Shown here: one piece after another, positions 1-8,828 of the stretch | Position numbering within the stretch: the stretch's first letter is position 1 | How the letters are laid out: each line of letters starts with the position of its first letter | Assembly: GCA_001579985.1 (NCBI GenBank) | Contig: LRSR01007988.1 | Location: forward strand, 1 to 23,304 | DNA length: 23,304 nt | Direction of reading: 5' to 3' | DNA from: Hypsibius dujardini | Lineage: Eukaryota > Tardigrada > Eutardigrada > Parachela > Hypsibiidae | Notes under the pieces: model-generated | What the model saw: the letters and a program-made list of their open reading frames with translations, nothing else | Database searches by the model: none | Told to the model about the DNA's origin: nothing | Translations under genes and position numbers: made by a program

Positions 1-1557
1 AGTAGACGGGTATTGATGGGGCTTTAATTTCGGAAGAGGTCGCTATTTCCGATAACATAGATGCGCGCACGTACGGCACACTTGAAGTGTGATCTTTTCC
101 AGGGCTTTTACTGCGTCAACGTGTGCAGGAGAGAGACTCGCTTTCAGTACACAGCAGCACAGAAAGGCTTTGGATGAGGAAGACTGTCTATCTGTCTGTC
201 TGTATATGTAATCATGTCTACCTGTGTAATTCAGTTTGTCTGCCTGTCTAATTTAGCTTTTCTCCCTGTCTAATTCAGCTTGTCTGCATGTGTACTTCGG
301 CATGTCTGCCTGTGTATTCGTCCCAGTGTCTGTCTGAATTGACGAATATTTTGACTTTGCCTGTTTGTCTGTGCTCGAAAATCTTGACTGCCTATGTAAA
401 TGTCTACCTGGCTGTTCGTCCTCTAAACCATGTCTCTGTCTGAAGAATGTCTGAAGGTCCCTGTTAGAGGAGCGGAAGCGCTCTTCGTTGATTTGGTAAA
501 CAGACACGGCGAAAAAGTGCACGCGCAGCTGTTGAGGCGTCGTTTAGCGTTGTCGTCGTCATCGCCGTCTCTCTACTAACAGGGGGGATCATCGGGGCCG
601 ATTCGCTTACATGGGAATAGCTTCCGCTGGGACTGCTCTGTTAGCTCTAACGGGTGGGGGGAGAGAGAGGGAGGGAGACAGTACGACCGACGCGTCGCGC
701 TCGACATTTTCAAAGATATGCTTCCCTTAGACTGACTTGGTGGTGGTGGTGTGCCGATCGATATCGGGGTGGGGTGGTCGTGCCGTGTGTGTTTGATGCG
801 GTGTCGGAGATAGGTCGCTCTTTTTTCAGGCCGAATTTTTCTTGAAAGGCTTCCACCACGCAGACAGAGAGAGAGAAGCACAGATGAATTAAAAGAGACG
901 GGAAGACAGGAAGTGGAAAACGGAAACAACATTCAGTCGTGTCAGCTGATCGCATCCGTGTGTCTTCTTTCTTTTGGAAATTGTCGTATATTTCTGTTCC
1001 CTAAACGAATTAAATATAAATATACTCGATGAAGTTGCTGTTTATGACACCATTGATATTATCTGTTGCCTGTGTGTCTGTATCTGATTACCGACTCTTT
1101 TTGCCCATGTGTCTGTTGCATGTCCGTCGGTTTTACCAGCTAATTTGCCTTTCTGTTTGCTAATGAGGAACTCTTTATATTTGATTATAGATTTTGTTGT
1201 CTGAATATGAAGGCTTTTTGCCTGTATGTCGATTTTTGGACTTACCTGTGTGAACGGTGTAGACTTGCCTGTTTTGCCTGCCTGATTGTCGGTTAACTTG
1301 CCTGTCTGGGTGGTGACTGCCAGTCCTCGATACGTTAGTTTGACTTCTTTGTCTATGTCTGGTTTTTGTACATGTCGGTGTTGGCTGGACTTCTGTATTG
1401 ACTGCCTGATTGCCGATCTATCTACCTGTCGGTTCTGTTTTTAGTTTGTCCCGTGCTGACTGCTTCTCCGACACATGTCTATCCATGAGACTGAGGCATC
1501 GTGTTGTCTGATTTGAAATCCAGCCCGTGTCTGACTAGTGTCTTTCATTCTCTCTAG
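1..1557 (+). other. Upstream intron (and possibly UTR) of the GW182 homologue, TGTC-rich
   Basis: I see no coding exon here. The sequence ends in a pyrimidine-rich acceptor, TTCTCTCTAG, at 1548-1557. Degenerate TGTCTG/TGCCTG repeats in the TGTC orientation fill about 185-440 and 1060-1450. A compositionally different block at about 540-960 holds GTCGTC, GGTGGTGG and GAGAGAGG runs and might be an untranslated exon or promoter, with an acceptor-like CTACTAACAG at about 574-583. A near-palindrome, CACACTTGAAGTGTG, lies at 77-91. Short open frames on the minus strand are products of the repeats. Confidence 0.55.
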
Positions 1558-1945
1558 GTGGAAGTCAAGCAGGAGGTGCCCTGGACCGTGCCGGAGTCGC
1601 CTCCCCCGGTGCACGAGGATCCGTCCATGTGGAAGCCCAAGGCCAACACCGGCACGGAGGTGTGGGAGAAGAGCACCGGCCATCGCACCCAGCCGTGGCA
1701 GAATCAGGCGCCCAATACGCCGCGTTGGATCAGCGGCGACGAGCGCGACGACGGCGTCGGCCCCAACTCTGTCTGGAACGGTGGCGGAGCGCCCGGCGGC
1801 AACCAAATGCTCTCCTCCTCCACCGCATCCAACAGCGGTCCCAGTGGTCTTTCCAGTAACGGCATCGGTATGATGAGCGGCATGAACAGTATTGGCAGCA
1901 GCAGCATGGGCCTCGGTGGAAATAGCATTCTGAGCAGCGGACCAG
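1558..1945 (+). CDS. GW182 homologue, exon with Argonaute-binding type tryptophan motifs
   Basis: The exon opens after TTCTCTCTAG and reads VEVKQEVPWTVPE, then DPSMWKPK, TGTEVWEKS, QPWQN, PRWIS and SVWNGG. These are six tryptophans in Gly/Asn/Ser/Pro context. The order KQE-PW followed by TGT-x-x-W-E is typical of the N-terminal Argonaute-binding half of GW182/TNRC6. The donor is CCAG|GTAACA at 1946, leaving one base of a split Val codon (phase 1). The exon is GC-rich and sharply different from its TGTC-rich intron, which supports the boundaries. Confidence 0.88.
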
Positions 1946-4900
1946 GTAACATCTCAGTCTAGGGACACGAGGTGGTCAGAGGTAGACACTCAGCGAATAG
2001 GGGCCGTAAACGGTGCCGACGATGGATAAGACACGAGAATTAAGCAACAAAGATTGGCCAGCATGCACGGGAAAATATGAGTCAACGCAGTCAGACAAAA
2101 TCAGATAGACAAATAGACAGGTGGACAAAGTACAAAGTAACGAAATACGGCAGGCAGCGACAGAACCAAAAATAAGCAGACTTAGTTGGCATGCCACAAG
2201 TATGAGAGACAGGCATTGTAGACCTATTGCTGATATTTATACGCCATCGCCAATAGACAGTGCAGGCAAAGACAGAGCTACGGAGTCTAGCAACCACCGG
2301 CGACATTAGACGAATTAGCTGGTGGGCAGACTGACTCATGCAGGTGGAAAGGGAGGTGGACGGACAGACAAACAGACAAACTGACAGACAACAGTCAAGC
2401 GAGCTGACAGACAACTCATTTAGCTAGAAAGACAGACATATCATGCAGACAGCTCAGGCAGGTAGATAGACAGACATGCCCACAATGTCCAGGAAAATCT
2501 ATGAAACGGCTAATGCCTCTACTTGCACTAATCGGATTGGATGTCTGTCTGTCAGTGTCTCAAGTGGGTCGTCCGAACTGGAACAGTTCCGGTCCCGGGA
2601 GCGGCGGCAGCGGGGGCTCCTCCGGCGGAAACATCAGCCCAACCGGTAACAACGGCGGCGGCGGCGGCGGCCAGTGGAACGACAATGTCCAGGACCAAGA
2701 GTGGTCGGAGTGGCGTGATCCCAGTTCCGTGATTAAACGGGAGAACGTCAACGGCACTGATCTCTGGGGCGGCGGCGGCCAATCCTCATCGCAGCAGCAG
2801 CAGCAACAGCCACCCATCCGTCCCTCCAACAGCAGCAGCCTCTATGGCGGCAGCAGTGGAGGCGGTGGCCCCATCTCCAGCATGAACTCGGATCCCCGTA
2901 ATAAATCTCAGGACGATCAGCGTCCCCGTGGCTGGCAAGATGCCGCCGGCTACGTGGGCGGTGGTCCTTCCTCCGGCAGCGGCGGCGGCTCGCAGATGCA
3001 ACAGCAGCAGCAGCAGCAGCTTCGATCCTCCTCGGACTGGAGCAGTGGCGGCGGTGGCGGCAACAATAACGAAAACGAGTGGCGCGGCCCAGATAGTGAG
3101 AACAAGCAGCCGTCTTCTCGATCTCAGTGGGCGCAGCGACCACCCTCTCCTCCCAATAACGCGGTGAAGACAACTGTTTTACATTTGGTGCTATACTACA
3201 ATTTATGTTATCTTCTTGCCTGCTTCTTGATCCGTCTGTCTGTCACTAATTGCCTGTCTTTTTGTCTGTCGCGGCATGCTGGATTGGTCTGCTTGTCTGC
3301 TCACAGAGAGGTGCCTGTACTTATGACACAGAACGCGCTATCTGTAGGGACACTTGTTTTGCCTGCCTGTCTTTTTGCCTGCCTACCTCTTGACTCGTCT
3401 GCATGTTTCGCATTGTGATATTCTAGATTCGAAGTTTCTCCTTTCCCACCCGTCTGTCTGGCGTCTTTGTCGCTTGAGGATCAACTGCTTATCTTCATGT
3501 TTCCCTGTCTCACGTTTCAGGCACGCTACACCCGTGAACAGATCTACCAAAGCAAGCAGTACCAAGGTCTGCTGGAAATGGGTTTCAAGGTGAGAGAGCG
3601 CGCGACAGAGTCTTCTTTACTCGGGGCGGAAGTTTTTTTTCCGCCTTTCCCTGCACCTTTGTTTTCCACCGCTAACTCGCCTGACTGGCCATTTCGTAGT
3701 AGCCAAATATCACGGGCGGTGATATGCTTATTGTTGTGCTCTTACATTGTGTTGTCTCCTTGTGTCTGTGTTTAGCGTGAGGATATCGACGCTGCTATGC
3801 GCAACAACAACATGCACTACGATGCTACCCTGACGGAGCTGAAACGTCGGCGCGGCGACCAGATGCAGCAACGCCAGATGGACCAGCAGCGTATGCAGGG
3901 CGGACTCAGCGGCGGCGGAGGGCCCAATTCCGGTTTTGGTACTATGAGTATGATGACTGGTGATAGTGGTGCTGGTAGTGTCGGTCTGAGTTGTGATTTT
4001 ACTGTGTCTCGTACTCTGTTGCCATGGCCGGTAAGGCAGCTTTCGACTTCACTGACTAACGAAAAAACCGGTCTTCCTTCTCCAGGCCCGGGAGGAGTCG
4101 CTGGAGTCGGCATGATGAACGGCGGCATGCAACAGCAGATGCAGCAGCAGCAGAAGGCCGGCTATCGCGGACCGGTGCCCAACATTCACGCCCTCGCGCA
4201 GCAGCTCAGCGTGGCGGCCAAGCAGGGCATTATCAATCCGCGGCTGCTGAATCAGCCGTTGGCACCTCAGACCACAGGGTTGCTGCATAAGGTAGGGTAG
4301 ACACTGATTATAGTAAGCGACACATATCACGGATAGATGGACAGACAGACAGACAGACATTCACAAGCAGACAGGCAAAAAACATAACCAGAAAAAAATA
4401 CACTGACAGCTGCCAAGCAAGGAACAAAATCGATGAAAGACGGATTTGTCTAGGGACTTGGGAAAGAATGTTAAATTCTAATGATTGTTTTGCTCTCTTG
4501 CAGCTCATGCAGCAACATCGCGCCCTGCAAGGACTCTCTGCTCAACACGAACTGCTTTCCATTGCCATGCAGAAAACCTCCAATCCAAGTCTTCAGCAGC
4601 AACAACAGCAACAGCTTAACCAGTTTGTTGCCCACATCCAGCAGACCAAGAAGGAGATTTTCACCTACCAGAAACAGATTGACGTCATCCAAAACGAGTA
4701 CGTACCAGTATATTGTCTGAGGTCTTGTCTTTGTAACTGCCTAATTGTCTGTCTGCATGTATTGTATGCATGATTTGGCTGTCGTGTATTGCTGATGGGT
4801 CTCGCCTACTTATCCGGCTGTGGGTCTTGTCTTTGTGATTTGTCGGTCTGGCTGCTCATTTGTTTGCGTCGTTGTCTGCTCTCTTGCCTGCGTGTCTGTC

Positions 4901-6045
4901 GAACTGGCTCCTTGTCTATCTGTTATCTGATACTGCTGCCATGTCCTATTATTATGTCCCCGTCCAGTCTGCCTGTTTACACTCTCCCTCTTGCTTTTTC
5001 TTAAGGTTTGCGAAATCTCCTACCGATCCGCGTTTCCAAGGCGGCGATCTGTCTGGCAGCAACACCTCCTCCTCCATCATGTCCCCACCGGCTTTCAGCA
5101 ACGACTTCCACTCCGCGCAAGCCACCTCTGCGGGCTCATACAACCCCGGCTGGCGTATGCCCGACCCGACAAACATGTACGGCAACAGCAACAACAACAG
5201 CTCACCTCTCGGCGGCGGAATGGGCGGCGCCGGGGGATCCTCCGACTCGTGGGGCATGGCGCCCAACAATTTCATGTCTCCGAACGCCTTCACCTCGCCG
5301 CAGATGATGGGCGGTGGCGGCGGTGCCCCCATGTGGAACGACCCCAGCCAGAACCAGTGGGGAATGCATACCGGCGGTGGCGGGATGAATAATTGGCGGG
5401 GAATGGCGCCGACCGGTCAGCAGAGTAACGGCATGGAAGACTGGTCAGGACACATGAACAGCATGAAATCGCCGGGTGGGCCAGGCGGCAGTGGCGACGT
5501 GCTCAGTCCGTCTCGTGGGAACGGTTCCACCGGCTTCGGCATGGATGATAGCGATGGCGGCAATTGGGGTACGTTTTGATAGATAGGTTGCTTGATTGTG
5601 TGTTTTGAGGTTTAACCGATTTTTGCTTGATTGGCTGTTGGTTGCTGTTAGTATAGTATCCGTTTTGATAGCTACATGTGACACTTGAACTGTTAAACTG
5701 TTTTATTTGTTTACAAAGTGAGTTTAGAGAAAAATCCGGTCCGGAACCTATGTCTAATGTGTTCTTGCAGGTGGAAACCGTCAAGGCAGTGCGGCCACCT
5801 TCGCTAATCCTAACAGCAACAACTCCAACAATAACAGCAACAACTCTACCTTCTCCACCTTCGCCTGGGAGACGCTGCCGGAGTTTGAGCCGGGCAAGCC
5901 GTGGCGCGGATCTCAACTGCTCAGCGCCGACGACGACCCCCACCTCACCCCGGGCAGCGTGCAGAACAAGCAGAACCCGCTGATGAACGCGGTTACGTCC
6001 AGCGGCGGCGGCGGCCACTACAACGCCGCCGGTGACTCCCAGTGA
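1558..6045 (+). CDS. GW182/TNRC6-family miRNA silencing scaffold, C-terminal part (8 exons)
   Basis: The exons 1558-1945, 2556-3163, 3521-3589, 3776-3974, 4086-4291, 4504-4697, 5006-5568 and 5771-6045 join in phase (2502 nt, 833 residues plus TGA). Family knowledge: GW182 proteins bind Argonaute through tryptophans and recruit PABPC, PAN3 and CCR4-NOT to repress miRNA targets in cytoplasmic P-bodies. Seen in order (numbering from the first residue here): tryptophan-rich region 1-332, including TGTEVWE; UBA-like domain about 333-382 with MGF at 352-354; middle domain about 440-555 with INPRLLNQPLAPQT; a second W/G/N-rich block 556-742; LPEFEPGKPW at 778-787, followed by DDDPHLTPGSV. This order matches TNRC6/GW182. 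The upstream intron is phase 0, and the N-terminal exons lie outside the window or were not found. No RRM is seen after TPGSV. Family assignment is firm; individual splice sites are inferred from consensus and phase. Confidence 0.93.
1946..2555 (+). repeat. GW182 intron carrying a degenerate GACA array
   Basis: A 610-nt intron, with GTAACA donor and CTGTCAG acceptor. From about 2090 to 2480 it is filled with CAGACA/GACAGACA words on the coding strand, the complement of the arrays in the introns before and after it. The last 20 nt switch to TGTCTGTCTGTCAG, which serves as the polypyrimidine tract. The only open frames are repeat-derived. Confidence 0.8.
2556..3163 (+). CDS. GW182 homologue, large Gly/Ser/Gln-rich tryptophan exon
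   Basis: The split Val codon joins 1945 to 2556. The product reads SQVGRPNWNSS, then GQWNDN, EWSEWRDP, DLWGGGG, RGWQD, SDWSS, NEWRGP and SQWAQRP. That makes nine tryptophans separated by polyglycine and two CAG-coded glutamine tracts at about 2791-2812 and 2996-3020. Low-complexity W motifs of this kind carry the Argonaute-binding function in the family. The donor is AACGCG|GTGAAG at 3164, phase 0. A second acceptor at CAAG|TGGG (exon start 2565) would keep phase and drop three residues. An upstream ATG at 2501 lies in the intron and is not a likely start. Confidence 0.88.
3164..3520 (+). repeat. GW182 intron carrying a TGTC-orientation array
   Basis: A 357-nt intron with GTGAAG donor and CACGTTTCAG acceptor. 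Words such as CCGTCTGTCTGTCAC, TTTTTGTCTGTC and GCCTGCCTGTC recur across it, in the opposite orientation to the previous array-bearing intron. Reading through would give a cysteine/leucine-rich tail after residue 332, which is clearly intronic. Confidence 0.8.
3521..3589 (+). CDS. GW182 homologue, exon encoding first half of the UBA-like domain
   Basis: A 23-codon exon, phase 0 at both ends, between CACGTTTCAG and AAG|GTGAGA. It reads ARYTREQIYQ...LLEMGFK. The MGF loop is the hallmark of ubiquitin-associated domains, and GW182 proteins carry a UBA-like domain between the N-terminal W region and the middle domain. The intron cuts the domain directly after the MGF loop, and the next exon continues it. 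Confidence 0.87.
3590..3775 (+). other. GW182 intron inside the UBA-like domain
   Basis: A 186-nt intron with GTGAGA donor and TGTCTGTGTTTAG acceptor. It has no long tetranucleotide array. A GGCGGAA...TTCCGCC hairpin with a T-rich loop lies at 3625-3645. Confidence 0.75.
3776..3974 (+). CDS. GW182 homologue, exon with second half of UBA-like domain and Gln/Met-rich linker
   Basis: Continues in phase 0 as REDIDAAMRNNNMHYDATLTELKRRR, giving helices 2 and 3 of the UBA-like fold. It then runs into a glutamine/methionine-rich linker (DQMQQRQMDQQRMQGG) and a Gly/Ser stretch. The donor chosen is GCTG|GTAGTG at 3975, because phase 1 is needed by the next exon. The stronger-looking CCG|GTAAGG at 4031 would put the downstream exon out of frame and reach a stop after nine codons. 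The next segment is open through, so retention of the intron is possible. Confidence 0.8.
3975..4085 (+). other. 111-nt stop-free, 3n intron (possible retained intron or exitron)
   Basis: The intron runs from GTAGTG to the acceptor CTTCTCCAG. It is a multiple of three and has no in-frame stop. Its translation (SCDFTVSRTLLPWP and so on) lacks the Gly/Gln/Asn bias of the neighbouring coding sequence, so I read it as intron. A branch-like CTGACTAAC sits about 28 nt before the acceptor. An alternative donor at 4011 is also in phase. Confidence 0.6.
4086..4291 (+). CDS. GW182 homologue, middle-domain exon
   Basis: After PGGVAGVGMMNGG and a CAG-coded glutamine run, it reads VPNIHALAQQLSVAAKQG and INPRLLNQPLAPQT. 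This is the most diagnostic conserved segment of the GW182/TNRC6 middle (Q-rich) domain, which in the family contributes to P-body localisation and effector binding. The donor is CATAAG|GTAGGG at 4292, phase 0. Confidence 0.9.
4292..4503 (+). repeat. GW182 intron with short GACA array
   Basis: A 212-nt intron, GTAGGG to TCTCTTGCAG. A near-perfect (GACA)n block (ATGGACAGACAGACAGACAG) lies at about 4337-4360 with satellite words after it. It has the opposite orientation to the arrays in the nearest array-bearing introns on either side. Confidence 0.8.
4504..4697 (+). CDS. GW182 homologue, coiled-coil part of the middle domain
   Basis: Reads LMQQHRALQGL, then QHELLSIAMQKT, a glutamine run, and QFVAHIQQTKKEIFTYQKQI followed by DVIQNE. 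It is heptad-like with a polar/hydrophobic alternation, as in the second part of the GW182 middle domain. It ends at ACGA|GTACGT (4698), leaving two bases of a Glu codon (phase 2). The alternative donor at 4702 breaks the frame. Confidence 0.88.
4698..5005 (+). repeat. GW182 intron with TGTC-orientation array
   Basis: A 308-nt intron, GTACGT to CTTTTTCTTAAG. It contains repeated GTCTGTCTGCATG, TTGTCGGTCTGG and GCCTGCGTGTCTGTCG words in the TGTC orientation. Confidence 0.8.
5006..5568 (+). CDS. GW182 homologue, second tryptophan-rich (silencing-domain) exon
   Basis: Completes the split Glu codon, then reads FAKSPTDPRFQGG. A Ser/Asn/Gly/Met-rich region follows, with PGWRMP, DSWGMAP, PMWNDP, NQWGMH, NNWRGMAP, EDWSGH and GNWG (seven tryptophans). 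In the family this region binds PABPC through a PAM2 motif and CCR4-NOT through tryptophans. NFMSPNAFTS at about 5266-5295 is loosely PAM2-like but not a full match. The donor is TGGG|GTACGT at 5569 (phase 1). An open frame running from about 4860 into this exon starts in the intron and is not the real 5' end. Confidence 0.87.
5771..6045 (+). CDS. GW182 homologue, last coding exon with LPEFEPGKPW...TPGSV signature and stop
   Basis: The acceptor GTTCTTGCAG precedes GGNRQGSAATF and an Asn/Ser run. Next come STFAWETLPEFEPGKPWRG and SADDDPHLTPGSV, matching the conserved TNRC6 segment P-E-F-x-P-G-x-P-W-x-G...D-P-x-x-T-P-G-S-V in the PABPC-binding C-terminal region. The protein ends SGGGGHYNAAGDSQ and TGA at 6043-6045. 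It stops about 27 residues after TPGSV, where vertebrate and insect homologues go on to an RRM and a W-rich tail. The stop overlaps CCA|GTGAGA (donor at 6042), so an extended isoform cannot be excluded, but no RRM-like frame is seen downstream. Confidence 0.88.
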
Positions 6046-8040
6046 GAGAGCGAGAGAGAGAACAACGCACAGAGAGCGCTGTATCTCAGGGAAGCAGAAA
6101 CAGAGACACCCCCCAACGGCGACGACCGACCGATCTACTCCGGGACACCCTCACGTTTGGCCACATTAGCTATCCAAAAACCGGACCATCATCCTCTCCC
6201 CATTATATATATTTATATTTAATCCCAGCTTGTCTTTGCATCGTGTGTGTGGCCATCCCGCGGGGGTGGATCAGGCGCGGCATTTGTGGTCGTCCGCTGC
6301 TGTTGCTGTGTCCGCTGCGGCTGCTCTCTCCCCGAGGACGACGTCTCTGCTGCTGCTGCTGTGTCTACTCTCCCCCTCCCCCCGATTTGCCCCCTACCTG
6401 AAAACCTGTGACACGAGACGACTACTCTTATTTTACTTTTGATGACTCTTCACGGTCTCTTCGTCGCTCGCTCTCAGCACATTGGCGCTTTTTGTTTTTG
6501 CGCTGCCTGGAGTGTGGATCTGTGTGTATGTGTCTGGATGGATGATGGAGGAGTCGGTTTTTATTTTTATTTATCCCCGTATCAGCCGCCACCGCCAAAT
6601 TGATTGACGATGCAATTTCAAACCACTGCACAAGAATCCGATGCCAGATTTTCGTATTTCTCCCCCTCCTCCTCCAAGACGCCAAAAAAGCGTGCTGCCG
6701 CACTGCGCGGGCTGCTCTGATCGTCGTCTTCTTCTTCACACACACACCAAAAGCGATGCCGTGTTTGATCCTGTTAACCAAATGCTGTTTTATCCTCTAC
6801 TCGTCCCTCTCAACTAAGCCCGGATGATATCTCTCTCTCGCGCGCGCGGAAGAATGAAGGTGACGGAAAAAATGTCTGGAAATTTGTCTGCCTGCCTGCC
6901 AGCCAAACGCCCAAAAAAAGGGAACGATAGAGTGGTGGTGTTGGTGGTGGTGGAATTCGGGATTATTATTGGGAAAAAGTGTTCTTATTTTGTGTGCGGG
7001 ACAGCGCCGCAAGTCCAGGGAACCTTTTGGTGATTCTCTCCTCGTCGCGTCTTATCAATCGTCATTTATACGGTCTCTTCGGTGCTGCTGGAGGAAAGGC
7101 GGATTTTTCCCGCCCCGCCGGATGGATGATTCCGTGTGTGTGTGTGTGCGTGCTGGTGTCTCGTCATCGTCGTCTTGTCCATGGACAATATTTTTTTTGA
7201 TTATTTTAAAACAGTTGTGCTGCGCTCCTCCCCGCCCCCTTCTGTTGCTGGTGAATGGAATGGAGGAGATGGAGGACGACGGTGTTTTGCATGGTGATTC
7301 GAGGGATGTTTTGGGATGAGAGGACGCTCTTTCTCAGGGACGTCCACGACACGACTGATGATGATTGTTCTCGGTATTCTGCAGCAGTGATGCCTCTCTC
7401 TCTCTCTCTCCCGTCTCACATCATCACACACACACCCGGAATCCAGCAGCGCTTTTTGTACAGTTCGTCTCTCCTCCTTTCTCCTGTCCGCTGACACACA
7501 CACACGCCTTGAGCGATGCCCGTTTTTTTGGTGGTGAGAAAGATCGCTCTCTTCCTCGTTTTTCTCTTTCACATCCGGAAGCCAGTGTCCACACACACAC
7601 ACCTACTCTGCACGGCCTGGTTTGTCGTCGCCGGCCGCGCCCATTACTGTACACGCCTATGCCACACACGCCCGATTATCATGCTCAGTTTTTGGTGTGG
7701 GAGTTGTGTGTTTGTGAGTTGTAGTTGGTTTTTTGCTTCGTTTTTCCCTCCTCCACTTTCCCACCCCGTCTGACTCTTGTTTCTCCTTTTTTTCTCTGTC
7801 TCTCTCTCTGTCTATCCCTGTATGAACCGTGGCAGTCTTACTTTTTAAGTATCTCACGTCTCTCTTCTCGCTCGGGCTCCGATGATTTATGCCGTATTAT
7901 GGTGGTGCTTTTTTTCCGCGACGGGGTTTGATTGGTTGATTGGTGTGTACGCGCGCGCTCTCCGCTCAGACTGTGACGTTTTTATCCCCTTTTTGCCTCT
8001 AAATATTAGCATAGTATTATATTTTAATTAAAACATTCTC
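6046..8040 (+). other. Probable long 3' UTR of the GW182 homologue
   Basis: About 2 kb without a credible coding frame. It is T/GT/CT-rich, with many short microsatellites: CTG at about 6348-6361, GT at about 7135-7150, CT at 7397-7411, CA at about 7428-7437, 7495-7504 and 7591-7602, and a GAGAGAG run directly after the stop. It ends at the first clear poly(A) hexamer, ATTAAA. Open frames here are short and lack family signatures. The transcript limits are inferred. Confidence 0.6.
8027..8032 (+). terminator. Candidate poly(A) signal ATTAAA of the GW182 homologue
   Basis: ATTAAA within TTTTAATTAAAACATTC. I found no AATAAA between the stop codon and here. A pyrimidine-rich (CT)n tract follows immediately, a plausible downstream element. 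Confidence 0.45.
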
Positions 8041-8077
8041 GTCTCTCTCTCTCTCTCCCGCTCTCTCTCTCTCTCAC
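8041..8077 (+). repeat. (CT)n microsatellite
   Basis: A near-perfect CT-dinucleotide run broken by a few C/G bases, just after the candidate poly(A) signal. Confidence 0.9.
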
Positions 8078-8162
8078 GAATCACTATATTTCCGGCATCG
8101 GCGAGTAGAGCTGGCCGAAACGAGCGAACTGAAATGTGGGCAAGATTGTACGAGTACTAGTG

Positions 8163-8352
8163 CTGTAGCGACGCGATTCTAAGGCGCAGCTGTAGCCACG
8201 CCCCCGGGTTATTTGCCCAGCAGTCCGTCGGTAAGTTGTTTGATTGAAGACTGAGGCGCATCTCAATGGGTAGGTGGTTTTTGTACGCACACCTGGGGCC
8301 ATATATACGGAAAACGCAGTTTGCGTTGCGCCTGAGAATCGCGTCGTTACAG
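8163..8352. mobile_element. MITE-like element with 25-bp terminal inverted repeats
   Basis: The left end CTGTAGCGACGCGATTCT... (8163-8187) and the reverse complement of the right end (8328-8352) match at 23 of 25 positions. The element is 190 bp, has no coding capacity and sits between two convergent gene ends. I cannot define a target-site duplication with certainty. Confidence 0.6.
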
Positions 8353-8563
8353 TAGCTTTTCGAAAGCGTGGAAAAGGGATAACATTCACTACATTGTACA
8401 GGTCCTTTTTGGAAAAGCGAGGTCCAGTAATACGATAATATCGGTTATTTTAAAGCCTGCAGTTCAAGGGGGCAAGGCTTTCTTTACCAGCAAAAATGGA
8501 GAGGCTGCTCTTGCTAGCTCGAATGTTCCGGAACACATCAATGACGTGACATGGACCGACCAC

Positions 8564-8766
8564 CAGTGGTATGCCAGCCATAAAAAGGGGGGGGGCAGCT
8601 GCCCCTCCCTCTTTTTTTGCCGGGACCCCAAAAATTTATTTTCAATCTTTTCTGAAGAGGTTGCAAAAAATGGTTGATAAGTGTTATTTTGGCAAGTTTC
8701 AACGTTGCCAAAAATTCCTGCCCCACCCCTTTACGTAATTCGTTCAACCACCCTGGCACACCACTA
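8564..8766. mobile_element. hAT-like non-autonomous element (candidate)
   Basis: The ends CAGTGGTATGCCAG and (reverse complement) TAGTGGTGTGCCAG form about 14-bp imperfect inverted termini resembling the CAGTGG start of many hAT elements. Just inside lies a G9 run leading into the perfect palindrome GGGGCAGCTGCCCC (8592-8605). No clear 8-bp duplication flanks it, so the superfamily is tentative. Confidence 0.45.
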
Positions 8767-8828
8767 CCACATCTGCAGTTTTTCGTTAATCCGCTTAGAC
8801 TTTTCGTTCGTCAACCAGCTTGCGTACT

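Noticed and set aside
2501-2555. ATG at 2501 with hydrophobic MKRLMPLLALIGL as a signal peptide start of a separate gene
   Set aside because: It lies before the acceptor at 2555, and the splice phase links the downstream exon to 1945. The hydrophobic run is intronic.
4860-5005. 5' extension of the frame ending at 5579
   Set aside because: It is TGTC-rich intron. The real exon starts at 5006 after CTTTTTCTTAAG.
5503-6018. 171-codon minus-strand frame opposite the last GW182 exon
   Set aside because: It is a shadow of GC-rich coding sequence; the plus strand carries the conserved LPEFEPGKPW signature.
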